Part shown: piece by piece, positions 18,166 through 26,938 of the stretch
How positions within the stretch are numbered: position 1 is the stretch's first letter
Layout of the letters: each line of letters opens with the position of its first letter
Source: Mojavia pulchra JT2-VF2
GTDB lineage: Bacteria; Cyanobacteriota; Cyanobacteriia; Cyanobacteriales; Nostocaceae
Length of the DNA stretch: 64,000 nt
NCBI GenBank assembly: GCA_019359325.1
Contig: JAHHHN010000003.1
Span: 248,001-312,000, forward strand
Direction of reading: 5' to 3'
The notes under the pieces: generated by a model
What the model was told of the DNA's origin: nothing
What the model saw: only the letters and a program-made list of their open reading frames with translations
The model's database searches: none
Translations under genes and position numbers: made by a program

Positions 18166-20348
18166 TTATTTTGCGTGTATGCAGCCACTACGTTTTTAAT
18201 CATTGTCAGACCAACTTCTCCGGCTAGAGTCATGATTGATTCAGGGTGAAACTGAACGGCAGCGATGGGAAGTGTCTGATGTTCAATCGCCATAATTACG
18301 TCATCATCAGAAATCGCTGTTACCTTGAGTTCTTTTGGCAAGTGTCGCGGCAGAGCAAACAATGAATGGTATCTACCGACTGTAAAGGATTCCGGTAAAT
18401 TTTTGAACATCACGGAATCTAAATCAGTGACGAAAATTTTTGAAGATTTACCATGTTGGGGATAGTTGAGAACTCCTAATTCTCCCCCGAAAGCTTCAAC
18501 GATGCCTTGCAGTCCCAGACACACTCCGAAAATGGGAATTTGGCGACGGACACAGGCAAGGACAATCTCTGGCACTTTAAAATCATTTGGTCTACCAGGG
18601 CCAGGAGACAAAACAACTAAGTCAGGGCGTTCTGTATCGAACAGCGATTCTGGAAAGCCATGACGTAGTGTAGTGACGCTAGCACCAGTTTGGCGAATGT
18701 AATTAGCTAGGGTATGAACAAATGAATCTTCATGGTCTATTAATAAGATGCGTTTGCCAGATTGAACATTTGAGATGTATTTGCTCAATTTTGGAGAACG
18801 GCACTCCTGAGTTGTTTCGTTCTTTTGCTTGGCACGCCGAATCGTTTCAAATAGTGCCGCAGCTTTGGTGATTGTTTCTTGTTCTTCTGCTTGTGGCACA
18901 GAGTCATACAGGACAGTAGCACCAACTCGCACTTGAGCAATTGAGTCTTTTAAGCGGATTGTCCGCAGAATTAACCCAGTATTTAAATTACCATTAAAGT
19001 TTAAGTAGCCAACAGCACCACCATACCAGCGTCGAGCGCTACGTTCATGCTGTTCGATAAATTCCATTGCTGCTTTTTTGGGTGCGCCAGTGACTGTGAC
19101 TGCCCAAGTATGACTGAGAAACGCATCTAAAGCATCAAATTGCGATCGCAGTAAACCTTCAACATGATCTACTGTATGGATTAAGTGGCTGTACAATTCA
19201 ATTTGCCGACGACCAATAACTCGTACCGAACCTGGCTCACAAATTCGAGATTTATCATTGCGATCGACGTCAGTACACATCGTCAACTCAGCTTCATCTT
19301 TGCGTGAGTTGAGTAACTGAAGAATTTGATCGGCATCGTCAATCGCGTCTTGTCCTCGGCAAATAGTACCGCTAATCGGACAGGTTTCTACCCGCCTACC
19401 TTCAACCCGCACAAACATTTCTGGAGATGCACCGATCAGGTATTCTCCACCTAGATTAAAAATGAAACCATAAGGGCTAGGATTAATTTGCTTTAAAGTT
19501 TCAAATAGCTTACTAGGTTCTTCTTCGCAGGTTTCAAAAAAGTTTTGGCTGGGAACGACTTCAAATAAATCACCTCGGCGGAAGTAATCGAGTGCAGCTT
19601 CTACTTGCTGCTTGGCATACTCACCTACTTGATGATCAGCAGTTTGTTCTGGGAGAAGTCGCTTACCTCGATAATCAATAGACTCACCTGTTCGAGGAAG
19701 ATGATTAGTACTGCCATTAGCTGTGGCAAATTCATATTGGAACCGAAATGCGCGTTGCTGATAGTAATCAACCACTATCAGGTCATCAGGTAGGTAAAGT
19801 ACCAAATCCCGCTGATCGCTGGGACGTTCCAAATGCTGAGAAATTGGCTCAAACTGGAAAACTAAATCGTAACCAAACGCACCATATAATCCTAGATGCT
19901 CGTCTTCTTGGCTAGAAAAAGTATGTAAAATGTCCCGAATAACTGTAAATGCTGAAGGTTGCTTACTACGCTCTTCTTCGGCAAATAATTGTTGGCTAGG
20001 TTTAATAAATCCTGCGATGCAATTGTTCTGTAGGGTAACTTCCTGAAGTTGCTTTGAGCGGGATAGGCGTTTGAATAGCAATGGTAAAAGAATTTTGCCG
20101 CGATCGTTAAGTGCTGTCAGAATGAAAGTGTTTTCTGTTGTTGTCAATTCCAGTGGTGGATTAATAAATCCGATTGCCCATCTCTTATATCTCCCTGGAT
20201 ATTCATAGCTGCTTTTCAGCAACCCTCCACGTTGAGAATTTAGGTGGAACAGAATATTTTCAAGGGCAGTGTCCATCTTAACTTCGGTAACCGAGCGAGA
20301 TACATGCACACCGCCAAAGGTTGTGTAGGAGTGGGAATCAACAATCAT
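18123..20348 (-). CDS. trpE: Anthranilate synthase, fused TrpE and TrpG
   Basis: 741 residues. Converts chorismate and glutamine to anthranilate. The N-terminal ~510 residues are the chorismate-binding component (motifs [83 protein letters not shown]). After a linker, residues ~525-720 form the glutamine amidotransferase: [26 protein letters not shown], nucleophile Cys in GVCLGLQGI, and the His/Glu pair in VQFHPESI. The fused type differs from separate trpE and trpG genes. The final dozen residues come from heptamer repeat DNA. It belongs to the scytonemin-associated aromatic genes; its promoter is probably in the 760-bp gap upstream. Confidence 0.96.
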   Translation of the reverse strand: MIVDSHSYTTFGGVHVSRSVTEVKMDTALENILFHLNSQRGGLLKSSYEYPGRYKRWAIGFINPPLELTTTENTFILTALNDRGKILLPLLFKRLSRSKQLQEVTLQNNCIAGFIKPSQQLFAEEERSKQPSAFTVIRDILHTFSSQEDEHLGLYGAFGYDLVFQFEPISQHLERPSDQRDLVLYLPDDLIVVDYYQQRAFRFQYEFATANGSTNHLPRTGESIDYRGKRLLPEQTADHQVGEYAKQQVEAALDYFRRGDLFEVVPSQNFFETCEEEPSKLFETLKQINPSPYGFIFNLGGEYLIGASPEMFVRVEGRRVETCPISGTICRGQDAIDDADQILQLLNSRKDEAELTMCTDVDRNDKSRICEPGSVRVIGRRQIELYSHLIHTVDHVEGLLRSQFDALDAFLSHTWAVTVTGAPKKAAMEFIEQHERSARRWYGGAVGYLNFNGNLNTGLILRTIRLKDSIAQVRVGATVLYDSVPQAEEQETITKAAALFETIRRAKQKNETTQECRSPKLSKYISNVQSGKRILLIDHEDSFVHTLANYIRQTGASVTTLRHGFPESLFDTERPDLVVLSPGPGRPNDFKVPEIVLACVRRQIPIFGVCLGLQGIVEAFGGELGVLNYPQHGKSSKIFVTDLDSVMFKNLPESFTVGRYHSLFALPRHLPKELKVTAISDDDVIMAIEHQTLPIAAVQFHPESIMTLAGEVGLTMIKNVVAAYTQNKKSLGIGHGALGIG

Positions 20349-21110
20349 GGGTAATTTCTCTAGAATAGTTATTAGTCAGTCATTAGTTGAGAGCCATTAA
20401 TCATTATTAGTAAATAAATTTGGAGCAAGGAAAAATTTAGACACTTCAATGTCAACATAATTAAAGCTGTTCTAATCTGCTTATCCTTGCTGAATTTGAG
20501 GTATTTAAAGATTTTTTAATTCTTACTCGATCCTACTAAATGTCAAGCAGTTGATATATGAATAATTTTTAGATAGAAATATCAATTTATTTGCTTTCCA
20601 TACTTCTTTATTGATGCAATTTGCGAGAAAATATTAAAGCTTTTTCGCCTCTACCTCTAGATATAATATTAGCCAAACCTTGGTAATAAAAATTCCCTAG
20701 CAAAGCCAGAGAATAAGCAATATTATTGTTATTTAAACTATTTAAATAGATGTCTGAAGAGTAATTGGCAAACATTACATTTTGAGCATATAACACCAAT
20801 TCTTCCAAATAAATAGCGCAGTAGGGTGGGCATTGCTAGTCTTACCAAGGTGGGTTTTACAACTATTTTCAGGTAAACCACGCTATAGAGAACATTGCTG
20901 TGCCCTTACAACTAATCTAGAAGTTCCGAGTTCTAAGCTCGAACGATCAGAAATTGCATTCACATTGACAGGGCTAGCATTCCCCACCCTACACTTAAGA
21001 GTTATATCAAGTCCGGTTAATCATTAGTGATTAACACATCTGTGCAAAAATCGGAAAAGCTTCTTTCTCCCTGCTCCCTGCCCTCTGCCTTTCTTGATAA
21101 ATACATGGAC
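20349..21110. other. Intergenic region between trpE and aroB-like gene
   Basis: About 760 bp, AT-rich, presumably with a promoter for trpE and downstream genes. It contains a 172-bp inverted-repeat element (20821-20992). A 66-codon minus-strand frame (20608-20808) has no support as a gene. Confidence 0.45.
20821..20992. mobile_element. Short inverted-repeat element (GTAGGGTGGG termini)
   Basis: 19-bp terminal inverted repeats: GTAGGGTGGGCATTGCTAG at 20821-20839 and CTAGCATTCCCCACCCTAC at 20974-20992, 17 of 19 pairing. No coding capacity. The terminal sequence resembles the palindrome at 50549-50575. Confidence 0.6.
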
Positions 21111-22376
21111 TCAGCCAAATGACGTAATTGCTTCATTACTTGGCAGCATTATTTTGCGTACTCCAGCAGAGTAAGAAATCGTAAACTCGCGCAGAAGCAA
21201 TATTGCTTGCCTGTACAAAGACAAATCTACCTCGTGAACCTCAATTCCCTTTCCAATGCTTTGCAGCAATGTTATGGTCAATTCTCCACCCAAATGTTCT
21301 CGGAACTCGGTCAAACCTTGGAATAGACAACGGGGATGGTTGAGCTGTGATGATTGTTCTGCCAGTTCTGGCACATACAATGTAAAACCAAGTGCCAACA
21401 GTGTTTTCAATATCCTTTGCCACTCTGGCCAACTCAGCAGTCCTAAGAGACAGGCATAGGTGCTATCCAAAGCGATGCCGATCGCTACTGCTTCTCCATG
21501 ACGTAAACTATAGTCTGTCAAATGCTCTAGTTTATGAGCAGCCCAATGACCAAAATCTAAAGGACGGGATGAACCCATTTCAAAAGGATCGCCACTGTTG
21601 GCAATATGTTCTAGGTGCAACTGGGCGCAACGATAGATTACCTGTTGCATGATGTCCATGTCTCGTCGGACAAGGGCTGCGGCGTGAGAGTGGATAAAAT
21701 CAAAAAACTGAGCATCCTTAATCAGCGCCACCTTAACTGCTTCTGCAATTCCTGAACGCCAGTCGCGATCGTCTAGGGTTGTCAAGAAGGCAGAATCATT
21801 GATCACTGCATAAGGTGGGGCAAATGTGCCGAGAAAGTTCTTTTTACCAAAAGCATTAATGCCGTTTTTAACTCCTACACCCGAATCATTTTGTGCCAAC
21901 ACTGTTGTCGGAACTCGGATGAGGCGAATTCCCCGGTGTGCGGTTGCGGCTGCATATCCTACTAAGTCCAACACAGCACCACCTCCAACAGCCAATATAT
22001 AAGAGTGGCGACACAATCCAGCAGCATCTATAAATTGATGAATTTCCTCCACTAACTCAGGAGCATTTTTGGCGGCTTCCCCTCCCGAAACTATCATCGG
22101 CTCAATAGCCAGCGTTATAATCTCTGCATAAAATTTGGTATAAGCTACTAATTGTCTGAGCAATCCTGGTTGGAAGTGCAATAATCCTGCATCCACTACT
22201 GCTACAACTTTCTTCGGTTTTGCCTCCCCATCCGCCGTAATCACTTGGGCTAACGTGGGATTTTTCAATTCAAACAGATTGTTAGTAAAGTAAGTTCCAT
22301 AATTAAAGCTAACCGACACACTTTGATGAATCGGTTGCAGATTAAATTTACTTTTTTTCTTAATATCTACTACCAT
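21111..22376 (-). CDS. aroB: 3-dehydroquinate synthase-like sugar phosphate cyclase
   Basis: 421 residues, longer than housekeeping AroB (about 360). NAD-binding and active-site motifs of the sugar phosphate cyclase family: GGEAAKN, ILAVGGGAVLDLVGYAAATAHRG, RVPTTVLAQNDSGVGVKNGIN, NFLGTFAPPYAVI, SGIAEAVKVALI, and metal ligands near LDFGHWAAHKLEHL and LRHGEAVAIGI. The NDSGVGVKN segment replaces the canonical DSSVGGKTG, so it is a divergent branch. It may make a cyclohexanone intermediate other than dehydroquinate; the EboD-type proteins are one possible relative. Named aroB in the N. punctiforme scytonemin cluster. Its start overlaps the 3' end of dsbA by 7 bp, showing translational coupling. 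Flanking tyrA and trp genes support an aromatic role. Confidence 0.85.
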   Translation of the reverse strand: MVVDIKKKSKFNLQPIHQSVSVSFNYGTYFTNNLFELKNPTLAQVITADGEAKPKKVVAVVDAGLLHFQPGLLRQLVAYTKFYAEIITLAIEPMIVSGGEAAKNAPELVEEIHQFIDAAGLCRHSYILAVGGGAVLDLVGYAAATAHRGIRLIRVPTTVLAQNDSGVGVKNGINAFGKKNFLGTFAPPYAVINDSAFLTTLDDRDWRSGIAEAVKVALIKDAQFFDFIHSHAAALVRRDMDIMQQVIYRCAQLHLEHIANSGDPFEMGSSRPLDFGHWAAHKLEHLTDYSLRHGEAVAIGIALDSTYACLLGLLSWPEWQRILKTLLALGFTLYVPELAEQSSQLNHPRCLFQGLTEFREHLGGELTITLLQSIGKGIEVHEVDLSLYRQAILLLREFTISYSAGVRKIMLPSNEAITSFG

Positions 22377-23017
22377 ATTTTTGCTGATATATCTATAAGT
22401 GCGGCACGATTCAAAGCTTGTAGAAACACTTCCACCGAGTGAGAACCATCTATCTTGACTTTGTTATTAATGATGAAAAATGGAACACTAGTGATGCCAT
22501 CTGTTCGAGCAAATTTTGATTCAGTGACAACTGCATTAAGCGCCACATTATCATTTAGTTGTTGTCGTAATTCTGTAGCATCCATTTGATGGGCTATACC
22601 TATAGCAACAAGAACCTCAATATCTCCGATGTTTTTACCTTCCTCAAAATAAGCTTTATAAATTGCTTCTACGACATCATTTTTGAGATTTTCTGGAGCA
22701 ATTTCAATCAGTCGATGAGAAAGCTTGGTATTGACAGCCAAATGGATTTTATCAAAATCTAATTTGACCCCAGCCGCCTCACCTTTGAGTCGCGTATAGT
22801 TAAACAAACGCTGTAGTTCTGCCTCTCCAAACCCTTTTCTCGCTTGCATAAAGTTGCGGAATTCGTACCCAGATGCAGGAACGCTATCATCAAGAAGAAA
22901 GGGATGCCAGCGGATATTAATTGCTTCTTCTTGCCATTGTGCCAGTGCATCAAAAAGATGCTTTTTACCAATTCGGCACCAAGGGCAAACAGTATCGTGA
23001 AAAATATCTATCAACAT
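22370..23017 (-). CDS. dsbA: DsbA/FrnE-family thiol oxidoreductase
   Basis: 215 residues, thioredoxin fold with a helical insertion. Active site CPWC at residues 11-14, close to the N-terminus (DIFHDTVCPWCRIGKKHL). The cis-Pro region is ITSVPFFIIN near residue 180. No signal peptide precedes the active site, so unlike periplasmic DsbA it should be cytoplasmic, as in FrnE or chromene-carboxylate isomerase-like relatives. Called dsbA in the N. punctiforme scytonemin cluster. Gap to tyrA is 15 bp and it overlaps the aroB-like gene. Substrate unknown; a redox step in precursor maturation is conceivable. Confidence 0.85.
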   Translation of the reverse strand: MLIDIFHDTVCPWCRIGKKHLFDALAQWQEEAINIRWHPFLLDDSVPASGYEFRNFMQARKGFGEAELQRLFNYTRLKGEAAGVKLDFDKIHLAVNTKLSHRLIEIAPENLKNDVVEAIYKAYFEEGKNIGDIEVLVAIGIAHQMDATELRQQLNDNVALNAVVTESKFARTDGITSVPFFIINNKVKIDGSHSVEVFLQALNRAALIDISAKIW

Positions 23018-23032
23018 AGTTTTTTACTCAGA

Positions 23033-24070
23033 TCATGCCCTATGCCCCATGCCCCATGCCCTATGCCCTACAAATCTTTGAGTACTTTCAAACTCTTGAA
23101 TTAGTGCGTCTCGGTCTTTCTTTGCTACCAATTTAGCTAAACGGCTGTATGTATTAGCTAAAGAACTAATTGCCTGACATCTTTCTTCTGTAGCCAGCAT
23201 AATGTCAACGCATAGGCAAGGACTTTGAGAAAACAAACGTTTAACAATGTCAATTTCTTGACGGTAGTTGGGAGTGGACATGATTAAGCTACGCTCTATG
23301 TCAATCCTTTCTTGGGTCAAGAAAACGCCAAGGCTAAATCGTAAGAAGTGCTGCGTTGCTTGAATAATCACCATCATTTGGTCGTGTTCTTCAGGTGTGC
23401 AGATGATTATTTCTCCACCCTGACGTTTGATGAAGTCTAAAAACCATTGAAAAGAATCATCGTTCCGGCCTGGACATACCACAACTTTTTGTCCTAAGAA
23501 CGATTTAATATTTGGCCCAAACATCGGATGTAATCCCATTACAGGGCCGCAATGGTATTCAAGCATTGCTTGAGTTGGCTGAGTCTTAATACTCGTGATG
23601 TCGCACAAAGCAGTAGTTGGGGACAGGTATTTGGCTGCACGCTTGATGACATCAACCGTATATTCAATGGGAACACTTACTAAGACTAGTTCTGCTTGAC
23701 TCAGAAGTTGGTCAGCGTACTCCCAATCCTCATGTTCGAGAATATTAACATTGTGACCTATGGCTGTAAGCTGCTCTTTGAAAAATCTTCCCATCCTGCC
23801 TCGTCCACCGATTATAGTAATTTGTCGGGGTCTAGCATGATTTACTGATGCAGATTCAGGAGTAATTGTGGCATGACAACTTTTTACCACATCTGCCCAA
23901 ACAGATTCAGGAATACCAGCTTGAGCGAGTAGAGGAGCCACACCAGCCAGTTGTTCTTCTAAAGAAGGAAGTTCTGAACCCGATAGCAGCGATAGGCGAT
24001 CGCTCAATAGAGCAATTAAGCTTTGGTCAGTTTGTTTCAGCTTATCTGAATAAGAGGATTTCCTAGCCAT
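23033..24070 (-). CDS. tyrA: Prephenate dehydrogenase, T-protein-like, with degenerate chorismate mutase domain
   Basis: 345 residues from the ATG at 24070; a GTG ten codons upstream is less likely. Residues ~5-80 resemble the helical AroQ chorismate mutase domain (DKLKQTDQSLIALLSDRLSLL) but lack the later conserved Lys/Arg positions, so mutase activity is doubtful. From about 90 the dehydrogenase domain follows: ITIIGGRGRMGRFF, LVSVPIEYTVDVI, MGLHPMFGPNIKSF, and EEHDQMMVIIQATQHF. The pattern is that of the enterobacterial bifunctional T-protein rather than ordinary cyanobacterial arogenate dehydrogenase. It would make 4-hydroxyphenylpyruvate, the partner that ScyA couples to indolepyruvate. 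The last ~12 residues come from ATGCCCx heptamer repeats. 14 bp or less separates it from scyF's stop side. Confidence 0.93.
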   Translation of the reverse strand: MARKSSYSDKLKQTDQSLIALLSDRLSLLSGSELPSLEEQLAGVAPLLAQAGIPESVWADVVKSCHATITPESASVNHARPRQITIIGGRGRMGRFFKEQLTAIGHNVNILEHEDWEYADQLLSQAELVLVSVPIEYTVDVIKRAAKYLSPTTALCDITSIKTQPTQAMLEYHCGPVMGLHPMFGPNIKSFLGQKVVVCPGRNDDSFQWFLDFIKRQGGEIIICTPEEHDQMMVIIQATQHFLRFSLGVFLTQERIDIERSLIMSTPNYRQEIDIVKRLFSQSPCLCVDIMLATEERCQAISSLANTYSRLAKLVAKKDRDALIQEFESTQRFVGHRAWGMGHRA

Positions 24071-24114
24071 TTTCCCTGCCCCCAATTTGCTTTGTTGCAC
24101 TGAATTTTTTCCAG

Positions 24115-25263
24115 TTACTTCGCTAAACTGATGGCTACCTTTTGCGACTGGCGTTTCTTCAATTTGACAGCAGTAGCCCCAGCCCCAAATAAGACTAGAC
24201 CTAATACTGAACTAGGTTCAGGCACTTCGGCACCGCTTACTTTTAACACTTGAACACGACCTTGGAAGAAGTCACCTACATACAATTTTCCATCGTTGTA
24301 TGCTGTGCCAGCTGTCCAGTTAAATGTGCCTGGTGTGAGGTCGAGAGGGTCACCAAAGGGTGGCTCGCCTAGTTGGGGAGGTGGCGCTGCGGTAGGTTTA
24401 CCAAATGCCGTCAAGAACTTGCCATCTTTATTAAATACCTGAACACGGCTGTTGATCGAATCTGCTACATAGATATTTTCAAACTCGTCTACTTCGATGC
24501 CGATTGGCTGGTTAAACTCTCCCGGCCCGGTGCCTTCTTTACCAAATGTCAAGATCGGCTCTCCTTCTGGAGAGAGTACTTGAATACGGTTATTAAACTG
24601 GTCACTAACAAAGAAATTTCCACTAACTGGGGAAATTCTTACACCCGCTGGCCCTTGGAATTGCCCAGGTTCGGTACCAGAGCTACCAATGCTCCCAATC
24701 AATTCGCCGTCTTTAGTGTATTTATTGATTTTATCGCCGCTAAAATCACCTACATACACATTGCCAGCTTTATCGAATGTCACGCCAGATGGGCCAAAGA
24801 AAGCCCTACCTGGTATCAGACCGCCAAATGAGCCAAATGATTTAACAAAGTTACCCTTGGGATCGTAGATATTGACGCGGTTGTTGAACACATCACCTAC
24901 ATATAGATTCTTGGTCTGCGGGTCAATTTCTAACGCTGACGGCTCGTCAAATTCTCCGGGGCCTTTGCCGCCCTTACCAATTGCCCCCAGATACTGACCC
25001 TGAGGATTGAATACCTCAACTTTATTGCCGATGTTTGGGTTAAAAGTGCCGTCCGGGTTAAGGCCACGACCGTTACTTATAAGGATATTGCCAGAGTCAT
25101 TCACTGTTATACCCTGGGGAACAAAAAGCTGCCCAGGGCCGAAGCCAGGGCTGCCAATACTACTGTCGTAAGTTAAGGTTAAGGACTTGGCTGGGGCAGC
25201 TGTTGCCAATACCGTAAATCCGGTACCAAGAATGGCGATTGATAAATTTTTTACTAATCCCAT
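24115..25263 (-). CDS. scyF: ScyF, exported NHL-repeat protein with PEP-CTERM
   Basis: 382 residues. Signal peptide at residues 5-25 (AILGTGFTVLATAAPAKS). Five to six NHL-type blades follow, each with a pattern like FNNRVNIYDPKGNFVKSFG and GPGEFxxPxGI, forming a probable six-bladed propeller. A C-terminal EVPEPSSVLG, hydrophobic segment and KLKKRQ end form the PEP-CTERM signal. ScyF is a conserved scytonemin cluster member thought to act in the periplasm on the scytonemin monomer; its chemistry is not established. Upstream it is separated from scyE by a palindromic element; downstream it is closely followed by tyrA. Confidence 0.93.
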   Translation of the reverse strand: MGLVKNLSIAILGTGFTVLATAAPAKSLTLTYDSSIGSPGFGPGQLFVPQGITVNDSGNILISNGRGLNPDGTFNPNIGNKVEVFNPQGQYLGAIGKGGKGPGEFDEPSALEIDPQTKNLYVGDVFNNRVNIYDPKGNFVKSFGSFGGLIPGRAFFGPSGVTFDKAGNVYVGDFSGDKINKYTKDGELIGSIGSSGTEPGQFQGPAGVRISPVSGNFFVSDQFNNRIQVLSPEGEPILTFGKEGTGPGEFNQPIGIEVDEFENIYVADSINSRVQVFNKDGKFLTAFGKPTAAPPPQLGEPPFGDPLDLTPGTFNWTAGTAYNDGKLYVGDFFQGRVQVLKVSGAEVPEPSSVLGLVLFGAGATAVKLKKRQSQKVAISLAK

Positions 25264-25300
25264 GATTTTGAAGTTCTGGTTGTGTAGGTTGAATACTTTT

Positions 25301-25490
25301 GTAGTAAGGGCTTAAGCCCTAGGACTTACGCACTGAAGCCTGAAACCCTGATCCCCCCTAACCCCCCTTTTGAAGGGGGGAATTTCTAAAGCCACGCCAC
25401 TGAGGGAGTCGGGGAACCCGCAAGGGCGCAGGGCTGCCCCTTTTGAAGGGGGTTGGGGGATCTGAGTGCGTAAGTTCTGGCCCTTACTAC
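25301..25490. mobile_element. MITE-like palindromic element between scyE and scyF
   Basis: Outer perfect inverted repeat GTAGTAAGGGC (25301-25311) with GCCCTTACTAC (25480-25490), then inner ACTTACGCACT (25324-25334) with AGTGCGTAAGT (25465-25475), then GATCCCCCC arms pairing with GGGGGATC. No coding capacity. It lies across the scyE-scyF leader and could form a strong hairpin in the mRNA. Confidence 0.75.
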
Positions 25491-25510
25491 TAGCCAAAAT
25501 CTAGAAGGTA

Positions 25511-26845
25511 TTAGACTATCTCTGCCTTAGCTAATTCTTTGTGTTTGCGCTTTTGCTTTAAACTTGCGCCTAAAGCAGCCGCAGTTAGTACACCTAACAT
25601 AGAAGTGGGTTCGGGAACGTCTCTAGGATCAATTCTGATGACTTGTCCTGTTCCTGCTAATCTGGCTCGATTTGCGATATATAAACTACCATCAGGGCCG
25701 AAAGTTATGCCCGAAGCAGCCTCTAAGCCATCACCATCCCAGATAGTTGTGCGAGTACCATCCTTACCTATTTTGATTAGAGAACCACTGATATCACCCG
25801 TGATAATACCGCCCTGTTGAATTTCTTTCCATTCTGCACTGTTCATATGTTGCAATGCATACAAATTGCCTTCAGGGTCGTATGCCACGCCGGTCAATTG
25901 TGTAAAGCCATCAGCAAGGACTGTTGATTCCAAGGTTTCGGGGTCAAGGCTCAAGATACGAGCTTCATTTTCGGGATAAGGAAAATAAGTGTATTCGCTG
26001 ACTGTTAAACTGCCATCTGGAGCAACTGCTATACCTGTAGGTACTGATTGATTAGATACCGGCAGACCATTGGGAGCGCTTGAATAACCTGGGGGTAATG
26101 GTGCGCCTCCTGTTGGGTCTACGGTTCCTTCAGGAAGTTCTGGAAATTCAAGTTTATCTGGTGATATTAGTTTTTCAGGTATTTTAGCTACGTTCTTAAT
26201 ACCACTGCCATCAAGCCCTACAGAATATATTGTGTTTCCACCCCCATCAACGACGTAACCTGTACTACCCTTAATTGCCAGAGCATAGGGATTGGTGATT
26301 ATATCGCTGCCGTCGGGATTATTATCAAGTTCATACTGTGCAAAATCAGCAAGACTCGTCACAGCCTTGGTGTTTAAGTCGAGTTTGTATAGTCGTCCTA
26401 GTGAAGGGCTTTTTAACACACTATCCCGCGAACTCGGATCACCAGCATAACCCGTGAGAAAATAAGCGTTATTTTGAGAATCAAATTTGATGTCCGCAGG
26501 GCCAGCAGCTTGTTCTCCAGAGGGTGTTAATGCTAAAGATGTGAGATTTGAAAGTATAGTTTCTTTCTTCCCGTCTGGAGTAATTTTGAGAAGAGTGCCA
26601 TTTTCGGCAGCGCTTAAGGGAATATATTGGGCGCTAGGTGATGGAATGGATCTACCGTCTTTGCCGTCACCTCCGAAGCCACTCTCTGTTACATAAAGAT
26701 TACCGCTATTGTCAAAGCCGATACCGCGTGGATTGTTCAAACCATCGGCAACTACCGAAAAACTTGCTGCTTGGGCAGCTTTGGTTCCTGCAACAGTAGC
26801 AAGGCAAAATGTGAATAGTGCTAGAGCAAATGATTTGAGTTTCAT
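25511..26845 (-). CDS. scyE: ScyE, ScyD/ScyE family exported protein with PEP-CTERM
   Basis: 444 residues. Signal peptide MKLKSFALALFTFCLATVAG with cleavage near AAQAAS. The mature part shows repeated propeller-like blades (GLNNPRGIGFDNSGNLYVTE near the N-terminus; GPDGSLYIANRA near the end). The C-terminus DVPEPTSMLG, hydrophobic helix, KQKRKHK is a PEP-CTERM signal. ScyE is a defining scytonemin gene and is thought to participate in the periplasmic late step, probably dimerisation or oxidation of the monomer. It is a tandem paralogue of scyD, 93 bp upstream. Confidence 0.95.
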   Translation of the reverse strand: MKLKSFALALFTFCLATVAGTKAAQAASFSVVADGLNNPRGIGFDNSGNLYVTESGFGGDGKDGRSIPSPSAQYIPLSAAENGTLLKITPDGKKETILSNLTSLALTPSGEQAAGPADIKFDSQNNAYFLTGYAGDPSSRDSVLKSPSLGRLYKLDLNTKAVTSLADFAQYELDNNPDGSDIITNPYALAIKGSTGYVVDGGGNTIYSVGLDGSGIKNVAKIPEKLISPDKLEFPELPEGTVDPTGGAPLPPGYSSAPNGLPVSNQSVPTGIAVAPDGSLTVSEYTYFPYPENEARILSLDPETLESTVLADGFTQLTGVAYDPEGNLYALQHMNSAEWKEIQQGGIITGDISGSLIKIGKDGTRTTIWDGDGLEAASGITFGPDGSLYIANRARLAGTGQVIRIDPRDVPEPTSMLGVLTAAALGASLKQKRKHKELAKAEIV

Positions 26846-26938
26846 ACCATTCGATGGAGATTAAGAGTTAGTAAGTTGTGGAAATTTTTATAGTTTTGGA
26901 TAAACGGGTTTAGGTTCCAGGGGAACGTGGGGAAGACA

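Noticed and set aside
20608-20808. 66-codon minus-strand frame upstream of trpE
   Set aside because: No ribosome site, no recognisable features, AT-rich DNA beside an inverted-repeat element.
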